Positions 58,813 to 64,000 of a stretch of DNA of 64,000 nt are shown in pieces. The notes below the pieces were generated by a model that was given only the letters and a program-made list of their open reading frames with translations, was not told the origin of the DNA and ran no database searches. Positions within the stretch are counted from its first letter, which is position 1, and every line of letters begins with the position of its first letter. A program made the translations under genes and the position numbers. The stretch is from Dysgonomonas sp. 511 (lineage in GTDB: Bacteria; Bacteroidota; Bacteroidia; Bacteroidales; Dysgonomonadaceae): assembly GCF_010501105.1 (NCBI RefSeq), contig NZ_QVMQ01000016.1:43403-107402 (forward strand), written 5' to 3'.

Positions 58813-61080
58813 ATGAAAAATAAAACTTTTGACATAGATATAATTAAAAAATTCTATAGTACATATCCATCGAAAATAGACAGTATCCGCAAAACGCTCA
58901 ATCGCCCGTTGACGCTTAGCGAAAAGATACTGTATGCCCATCTGGCAACCGGTGAAGAAATAAAAGATTACAAACGGGTAGTAGATTATGTAAACTTTGC
59001 ACCCGACAGGGTAGCCATGCAGGATGCAACTGCGCAAATGGCATTGTTGCAACTGATGAACTCGGGACGGACAACAGTAGCAGTACCGTCTACCGTGCAT
59101 TGCGACCACCTGATACAAGCCTATAAGTCGGCTCAGGAAGATCTGAATACAGCCAATGTAACTAATAAAGAAGTATATGACTTTCTGAGTGAAGTATCTA
59201 ATAAATATGGTATCGGATTCTGGAAACCGGGGGCAGGGATCATACATCAGGTAGTTTTAGAAAATTATGCTTTCCCCGGAGGAATGATGATAGGCACAGA
59301 CTCGCACACCCCAAACGCCGGAGGGCTGGGTATGGTAGCCATAGGTGTAGGAGGTGCCGACGCCGTTGACGTGATGGCCGGCATGCCGTGGGAACTGAAG
59401 ATGCCGAAACTGATAGGGGTAAAGCTGACCGGTAAATTATCGGGATGGGCTGCACCCAAAGATGTTATTTTAAAGCTTGCCGGCATATTGACAGTAAAAG
59501 GTGGAACAAATGCCATTATAGAATACTTTGGTGAGGGAACCGAATCTATTTCGGCCACAGGCAAAGCCACTATTTGTAATATGGGGGCAGAAGTAGGTGC
59601 TACAACATCTATATTCCCTTACGACAAAAAATCGTCGGAATACCTAAAAATAACAGGACGTGAAGATGTGGCTGAAATAGCAGATTCTTTAATCACCCAT
59701 TTGCAACCGGATGGCGAAACGGTTGATAATCCCGGAAAATATTTTGACGAAGTAATAGAGATAAACCTCTCGGAACTGGAGCCTTATGTAAATGGGCCTT
59801 TTACCCCTGATGCAGCACACCCGATCTCCGAATTTGCAAAAATAGTAGCAGAAAAAGGATATCCGAGGCAAATGGAAGTAGGATTGATCGGTTCGTGTAC
59901 CAATTCTTCCTACGAGGATTTATCGCGGGCTGTATCTATTGTAAAAGATGCCAAAGAAAAAAACATAAAGGTAAAAGCTCAATTCATAATCAACCCGGGA
60001 TCGGAACAGGTACGATATACAGCCGAACGGGATGACATACTTCCGGCCTTCGAAGAAGCTGGTGCTACCATTATGGCGAATGCCTGCGGCCCGTGTATCG
60101 GACAATGGAAGCGTGAAACAGAAAACCCGGATCGTCCCAATTCGATAGTAACTTCGTTCAACCGCAACTTTGCGAAACGTAACGATGGCAATCCTAATAC
60201 GCATGCTTTCGTGACCTCTCCTGAAATTGTAGCAGCATTGAGTATCGCAGGAGACTTATGCTTCAACCCGATAACAGACGCTCTTGTGAACGAAAAAGGG
60301 GAAAAAGTGAAACTGCAAGAACCTGTAGGTTACGAACTCCCTCCAAACGGATATGACATGGAAGACGCTGGTTACCTAGCGCCTGACAATGGGTCGCAAA
60401 TCGAAATAAAAATAGCCCCGGATTCGCAACGCCTGCAAGAATTGAAACCTTTTCCGGCATGGGATGGAAAAGATATCGAGGGGCAACCTTTGTTGATAAA
60501 AGTAAAGGGCAAATGTACGACCGACCATATTTCGATGGCAGGCCCATGGCTGCGTTTCCGCGGGCACCTGGATAATATATCCGACAATATGCTGATCGGG
60601 GCAGTAAATGCTTTTAATGATAATACGAATAGTGTACTCGATCCTGAGACAAAAGAATATAGTGCCGTACCGAAACTTGCGAGGAAGTTTAAAAGCGAAG
60701 GAAAAGGTTCGGTTGTCGTAGCCGAAGAAAATTATGGGGAAGGATCGTCGCGCGAGCATGCTGCTATGGAGCCCCGTTTCCTGAATGTGAAAGCAATTAT
60801 CGTGAAATCGTTTGCGCGAATACACGAAACGAATCTAAAGAAACAAGGGATGCTTGCTCTTACTTTCGCCGATAAAAAGGATTATGACAAAGTACGTGAA
60901 GATGACAAGATAAGTATCCTGGGATTGGCTGGCTTTACTCCGGGCAAAAACCTGACGATAGAGCTTACCCACAGTGACGGCACAAAAGAATCGTTCGATG
61001 TTGCACACACATACAACGAAATACAGATAGAGTGGTTTAAGGCAGGAAGTGCCCTTAACTATATGAAAAACAGATCGTAA
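58813..61080 (+). CDS. acn: Aconitate hydratase (mitochondrial-type)
   Basis: Isomerises citrate to isocitrate. The 755-residue sequence has the [4Fe-4S] cysteines in [11 protein letters not shown] (about 359-369) and CGPCIGQW (about 421-428). Substrate-binding motifs include [22 protein letters not shown] and the late [10 protein letters not shown]. It resembles the mitochondrial aconitase branch rather than AcnB, as is normal in Bacteroides. Isocitrate dehydrogenase and citrate synthase are not in the window. Ends at a shared bidirectional terminator with fabH. Confidence 0.95.
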   Translation: MKNKTFDIDIIKKFYSTYPSKIDSIRKTLNRPLTLSEKILYAHLATGEEIKDYKRVVDYVNFAPDRVAMQDATAQMALLQLMNSGRTTVAVPSTVHCDHLIQAYKSAQEDLNTANVTNKEVYDFLSEVSNKYGIGFWKPGAGIIHQVVLENYAFPGGMMIGTDSHTPNAGGLGMVAIGVGGADAVDVMAGMPWELKMPKLIGVKLTGKLSGWAAPKDVILKLAGILTVKGGTNAIIEYFGEGTESISATGKATICNMGAEVGATTSIFPYDKKSSEYLKITGREDVAEIADSLITHLQPDGETVDNPGKYFDEVIEINLSELEPYVNGPFTPDAAHPISEFAKIVAEKGYPRQMEVGLIGSCTNSSYEDLSRAVSIVKDAKEKNIKVKAQFIINPGSEQVRYTAERDDILPAFEEAGATIMANACGPCIGQWKRETENPDRPNSIVTSFNRNFAKRNDGNPNTHAFVTSPEIVAALSIAGDLCFNPITDALVNEKGEKVKLQEPVGYELPPNGYDMEDAGYLAPDNGSQIEIKIAPDSQRLQELKPFPAWDGKDIEGQPLLIKVKGKCTTDHISMAGPWLRFRGHLDNISDNMLIGAVNAFNDNTNSVLDPETKEYSAVPKLARKFKSEGKGSVVVAEENYGEGSSREHAAMEPRFLNVKAIIVKSFARIHETNLKKQGMLALTFADKKDYDKVREDDKISILGLAGFTPGKNLTIELTHSDGTKESFDVAHTYNEIQIEWFKAGSALNYMKNRS

Positions 61081-61093
61081 AAATCTAACAGAC

Positions 61094-61129
61094 AAAAAAA
61101 AGGATGATTTTCGAAATCATCCTTTTTTT
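61094..61129. terminator. Bidirectional terminator between aconitase and fabH
   Basis: Stem AAAAAAAGGATGATTT / AAATCATCCTTTTTTT with a TCG loop. A-run and T-run on both sides. Confidence 0.9.
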
Positions 61130-61148
61130 GCATTTATCTAAAATCGTG

Positions 61149-62132
61149 TTAATAAGCCCATTTCAAATATACAGCACCCCAGGTAAAACCAGCTCCGAAT
61201 GCTGTTAATATGATATTGTCTCCTTTTTTCAATTGAGATTCCCATTCATACAAACACATAGGAATAGTACCGGCACTGGTATTTCCATATTTTTGGATAT
61301 TCACCATCACCTTTTCGGAAGATAGTCCCATACGGTTGCCTACGGCTTCGATAATCCGGATATTAGCCTGATGGGGAACCAACCATGATACGGTGTCTTT
61401 TGTAAGGTGGTTGCGTTCCATTATCTCTACCGACACATCAGCCATTTTAGACACAGCATGCTTGAACACAACTTGTCCTTCCTGATACACATAGTGCATA
61501 TCGTTATCCACAGTTTCGTGCGATGCCGGATATACCGAACCACCTCCATGCATATGTAGGTGAGGAATACCAACACCATCGACATGCAGGATAGAATCTA
61601 TAATACCAACATCCTCTGTAGTAGGCTCCAGCATTGCAGCTCCTACAGCATCGCCAAAAAGAGGGCATGTGGTGCGGTCTTTATAGTTGGTTATAGCAGT
61701 CATTTTATCACCTGCTACTACCAATACTTTTTTATAGTTTCCTGATTTCACAAAGTTAGAACCGATTTCCAGTCCATATATGAAACCTGAACACGCGGCT
61801 TGTATATCGAAGCCAAGTGCATTTTTTATTCCGCAAGCCTCGGCTGTCATTGCCGCTGTAGAAGGGAATATATAGTCTGGCGTAGTAGTTGCAAATATTA
61901 TCACCTCAACCTCTTCGGGTTTGGTATTCGTTTTTCTCAGCACATCGCTTACAGCTTCTTTGGCCATTACCGATGTACCCAGATGTTCGCCTTTGAGCAC
62001 TCGTCGCTCTTTGATACCTACACGGGTCATTATCCATTCGTCGGTAGTATCTACTATCTTTGCCAGTTCTGCATTGGTTAGCACATCTTCGGGAGCATAT
62101 GCACTTATACCTGTAATTGCAGCTCTAATCAT
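61149..62132 (-). CDS. fabH: Beta-ketoacyl-ACP synthase III
   Basis: Condenses acetyl-CoA (or branched acyl-CoA) with malonyl-ACP to start fatty-acid chains. The catalytic triad is visible: Cys in [13 protein letters not shown] (about residue 113), His in [12 protein letters not shown] and Asn in [11 protein letters not shown]. Also present are [11 protein letters not shown] and the late F-G-A-G-F-T-W-G-A. It follows yceD and rpmF, the standard order, though plsX is absent between. The ~75-nt rpmF-fabH gap holds a terminator-like hairpin. Confidence 0.95.
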   Translation of the reverse strand: MIRAAITGISAYAPEDVLTNAELAKIVDTTDEWIMTRVGIKERRVLKGEHLGTSVMAKEAVSDVLRKTNTKPEEVEVIIFATTTPDYIFPSTAAMTAEACGIKNALGFDIQAACSGFIYGLEIGSNFVKSGNYKKVLVVAGDKMTAITNYKDRTTCPLFGDAVGAAMLEPTTEDVGIIDSILHVDGVGIPHLHMHGGGSVYPASHETVDNDMHYVYQEGQVVFKHAVSKMADVSVEIMERNHLTKDTVSWLVPHQANIRIIEAVGNRMGLSSEKVMVNIQKYGNTSAGTIPMCLYEWESQLKKGDNIILTAFGAGFTWGAVYLKWAY

Positions 62133-62162
62133 TTTATTCCGGGTTATGTGTGTGTATTAATA

Positions 62163-62190
62163 AAAAAAATGCCCTATCGGGGTAGGGCTT
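62163..62190 (-). terminator. Terminator-like hairpin between rpmF and fabH
   Basis: GCCCTA / TAGGGC stem with a T-run on the minus strand, so it may partly end transcripts after rpmF and lower fabH expression. Confidence 0.65.
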
Positions 62191-62206
62191 ATAGAGTCTG
62201 GATTAA

Positions 62207-62392
62207 TTAAACCGCAGCCTCTTTCTCTATAGCTAATTTACCTCTGTAGTATCCACATTCAGGGCAAACTGTATGAAATACATGCCAAGATCCGCAGTTT
62301 GAGCATACAGCCAATGTAGGTGCTACTGCTTTGTCGTGAGTTCTTCTTTTTGCTGTTCTAGCTTTCGACTGTCTTCGTTTAGGATGTGCCAT
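62207..62392 (-). CDS. rpmF: Ribosomal protein bL32
   Basis: A 61-residue large-subunit protein. Starts MAHPKRRQSKARTAKRRTHD. A zinc-ribbon-type pair C-S-N-C-G...C-P-E-C-G-Y-Y-R-G (about 30-48) shows this is the zinc-binding version. The length is normal. It lies between yceD and fabH as in many bacteria. Confidence 0.97.
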   Translation of the reverse strand: MAHPKRRQSKARTAKRRTHDKAVAPTLAVCSNCGSWHVFHTVCPECGYYRGKLAIEKEAAV

Positions 62393-62477
62393 TTTTCGTT
62401 ATTATTATTTAATTATTTCTATTTTATCAGGTTCTCAACCAAACCTTTCGTCCTATTCTTTTTTCTATTTATTATGC

Positions 62478-63047
62478 TTAGTCTTCGTCCGAAGATGCTA
62501 CTTCTTTCAAGGCATCCCATCTTGGATCGGAGAAAGACGAATCATCTTCCAATTCTTCTTCGTTATCATCCTCCTCGTCATCACTACTCTTCGCCCTGTG
62601 CTTGTTCAGCTTCGACGACATAGCCTTATTGCAAGTACCCGGAGGATGTACTTTTTTGGCAGGCAGGCTCAATACGATAAACTCGTATAAGAACCATGCT
62701 ATGTTTATTTCCCCGTCATCTTCGGGAATGATTACTATTTCATCGCTTTCTTCGGAATATTCTTTCCCGAACTTCACTATCAATTTGTTCTTTACTTCTA
62801 CAGGCATAGATATATCATCCAGACACCTGTCGCATGGTACACGTACATCTCCTTTAATGTCGAAATTCAACTCAAAAGTCACCGATGTCTTTTTCAATGA
62901 CACCATAGCTTCCAGGTTTCCTTTTTTTACATCGGCTGTACCATCATCAATAAGAGCAAAATACTTATCATCCAGATTGTATTTAAACTCATGCTTACCT
63001 TCCGAAAGACTTCTTAAAGTTATATTGTACAGACTAAATTTTGCCAT
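62478..63047 (-). CDS. yceD: YceD/DUF177 family protein
   Basis: 189 residues of the DUF177 family, which helps 23S rRNA maturation in some bacteria. It contains the conserved C-x-x-C segment (VPCDRCLDD, about 72-80), followed by I-N-I-A-W-F-L-Y-E-F-I-V-L-S-L-P and H-P-P-G-T-C near 117-140, and an acidic tail. ATG at 63047 is used; a longer frame starting at 63086 begins upstream of the predicted transcription start. First gene of the yceD-rpmF-fabH cluster. Confidence 0.85.
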   Translation of the reverse strand: MAKFSLYNITLRSLSEGKHEFKYNLDDKYFALIDDGTADVKKGNLEAMVSLKKTSVTFELNFDIKGDVRVPCDRCLDDISMPVEVKNKLIVKFGKEYSEESDEIVIIPEDDGEINIAWFLYEFIVLSLPAKKVHPPGTCNKAMSSKLNKHRAKSSDDEEDDNEEELEDDSSFSDPRWDALKEVASSDED

Positions 63048-63075
63048 GTTTTCATTATAAACAAAAGAACGGCTG

Positions 63076-63083
63076 CAAATGTA
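63076..63083 (-). promoter_or_regulatory. -7 element of yceD
   Basis: Minus strand TACATTTG, start near 63069, about 22 nt before the ATG. Confidence 0.55.
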
Positions 63084-63179
63084 CAAAGTTTTTTTGAATT
63101 ACTAAACAAATGATTCAAAAGTATTAAAGCGATTTATGTGAAAATATCAAGATATGGCGGAAAATAAAAATTGAAATAG

Positions 63180-63187
63180 TATATTTG
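63180..63187 (+). promoter_or_regulatory. Possible -7 element of the acyltransferase gene
   Basis: TATATTTG, about 110 nt before the ATG at 63298. No good -33 element. Confidence 0.35.
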
Positions 63188-63297
63188 AATTGTTTTTCAG
63201 TGCCCAGTCGTAATGATCGGCCAACAAAGCTTCTGGTTGAATTTCATTCTGGCAAACCGGCAACTGTCCACAGGACATAAAACTTGTAACTAAAAAA

Positions 63298-64000
63298 ATG
63301 CAGAAAAACAGGGATTTATTTGCTGATTTTATAAAAGGCCTGCTCATTATATCTGTCGTTTTTGGACATATCATCCAACACATAAAGTATAGCGACGGAG
63401 CATTTTGGGACGATTATATTTTCAAATCCATGTGGATGTTCAATATGCCGCTTTTTGTGGGCATAAGCGGATATTTTACTTTCTTTTCGCTTCGGAGAAA
63501 AACGGCAGCTACATTTCTGAAAGAACGCATATTATACCTCTTTATACCCTTGTTTATCTGGTCTATGATAATGGGATGCGTGGGACTGATACCGTCGTGG
63601 GAAAGCATAGCGGACAAGTTATTCTACATGTATGCTACACTCATTTCCTCCTACTGGTTTATATGGGCTATACTGATAAGCTCGGTTATCATCGGCATCC
63701 TAAAACTACTTAGCATCGACAACAAATATATAGTAGCACTTGCAGGAATACTTTCGATGCTTATACCCTCCCCCTTTACCAATGCCGTCCTTGCCTTTTC
63801 GAAAGATATGGTATGCTTTTTTATACTGGGGTATATACTGGCATCCTTCGACCTCAATAAGATTTATACCTTTTGCAAAAAATATATACTGGCGATAGTC
63901 GTTTTAACAGCTATATGTTTCTTCTTCTGGGATAAAAAGTACCTTATATATTTCAATCCGGCAGATATATTTCATTTAGACATTGGCATATTCCGCCTGA
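63298..64000 (+). CDS. Membrane acyltransferase (acyltransferase 3 family), partial
   Basis: The frame is open from ATG at 63298 to the window edge, 234 codons. It starts M-Q-K-N-R-D-L-F-A-D-F-I-K-G-L-L-I-I with a G-H-I-I-Q-H motif (acyltransferase 3 family, catalytic His region), then W-M-F-N-M-P-L-F-V-G-I-S-G-Y-F and a multi-helix membrane body with Y-W-F-I-W-A-I near residue 120. Such proteins put acetyl or succinyl groups on surface sugars. The C-terminal part lies beyond the window, so the substrate cannot be inferred. Confidence 0.8.
   Translation, partial: MQKNRDLFADFIKGLLIISVVFGHIIQHIKYSDGAFWDDYIFKSMWMFNMPLFVGISGYFTFFSLRRKTAATFLKERILYLFIPLFIWSMIMGCVGLIPSWESIADKLFYMYATLISSYWFIWAILISSVIIGILKLLSIDNKYIVALAGILSMLIPSPFTNAVLAFSKDMVCFFILGYILASFDLNKIYTFCKKYILAIVVLTAICFFFWDKKYLIYFNPADIFHLDIGIFRL

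Noticed and set aside
1-64000. tRNA, rRNA, tmRNA, RNase P RNA genes
   Set aside because: I looked in the gaps for the usual conserved segments and found none that I can support.

Overview
The window is chromosomal DNA from an anaerobic or microaerobic Bacteroidetes, most likely order Bacteroidales. A Dysgonomonas-like member is my guess, not proven. The evidence is repeated TAnnTTTG (-7) promoter elements, type IX secretion genes (porK/L/M/N, porE and a DUF4835/PorD-like gene), a long pyruvate:ferredoxin oxidoreductase, succinyl-CoA:acetate CoA-transferase, cytochrome bd preceded by a DUF4492 gene, and many exported proteins with AQ-type signal peptides or lipoboxes. I see no rRNA, tRNA, CRISPR array, phage or intact transposase.

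Layout. 1-8015: inorganic pyrophosphatase, a phosphoesterase, a LuxR-type regulator, an exported superoxide dismutase, a nicotinamidase-like hydrolase and an EcsC protein, flanked by three copies of a ~300 bp palindromic repeat. 8041-12725: small membrane/DUF genes and cytochrome bd oxidase, with cydA and cydB separated by 683 bp of tandem and inverted repeats. 12787-16301 (minus strand): a NrtR/AraR-like regulator, a TPR lipoprotein, a TonB-domain protein and a META lipoprotein. 16606-21309 (plus strand): an apparent envelope-stress block (SPFH/YdjI-like, zinc-ribbon/YdjG-like, outer-membrane barrel, LiaF-like, membrane-bound LytTR regulator). 22405-31396 (minus strand): porE-porD, TRIC channel, mnmA, a DMT exporter, ribE with a nitroreductase, and a phosphodiester glycosidase. 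31719-33997: CoA-transferase and an RluA synthase.

33998-34687 holds no ordinary gene. It has a near-consensus promoter, a transcript-sized structured region closed by a 16-bp stem with a U-tract (candidate ncRNA), a bidirectional terminator and a MITE-like element. 34688-40357 is the T9SS core operon porK-L-M-N, in which PorK is fused to an N-terminal outer-membrane barrel instead of carrying a lipid anchor. 40617-48569 holds pyruvate:ferredoxin oxidoreductase, an AAA ATPase, a solute-binding protein and a putative porin.

48668-56062 is a histidine operon (hisG-hisD-hisC-hisB) carrying five passenger genes. A previously easy-to-miss leader peptide with four consecutive His codons and a terminator form a classical attenuator in front of hisG. 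Next come an ECF sigma factor, a membrane-anchored probable anti-sigma protein and a frameshifted Spy-like gene. The window ends with a TPR gene, aconitase, the yceD-rpmF-fabH cluster and the start of an acyltransferase that runs off the edge.

Functionally the region mixes central metabolism (pyruvate and acetate/succinate CoA chemistry, aconitase, histidine, flavin, fatty-acid initiation) with envelope functions (T9SS, stress sensing, outer-membrane proteins). Limits: all family calls come from reading motifs by eye, and no database search was possible.
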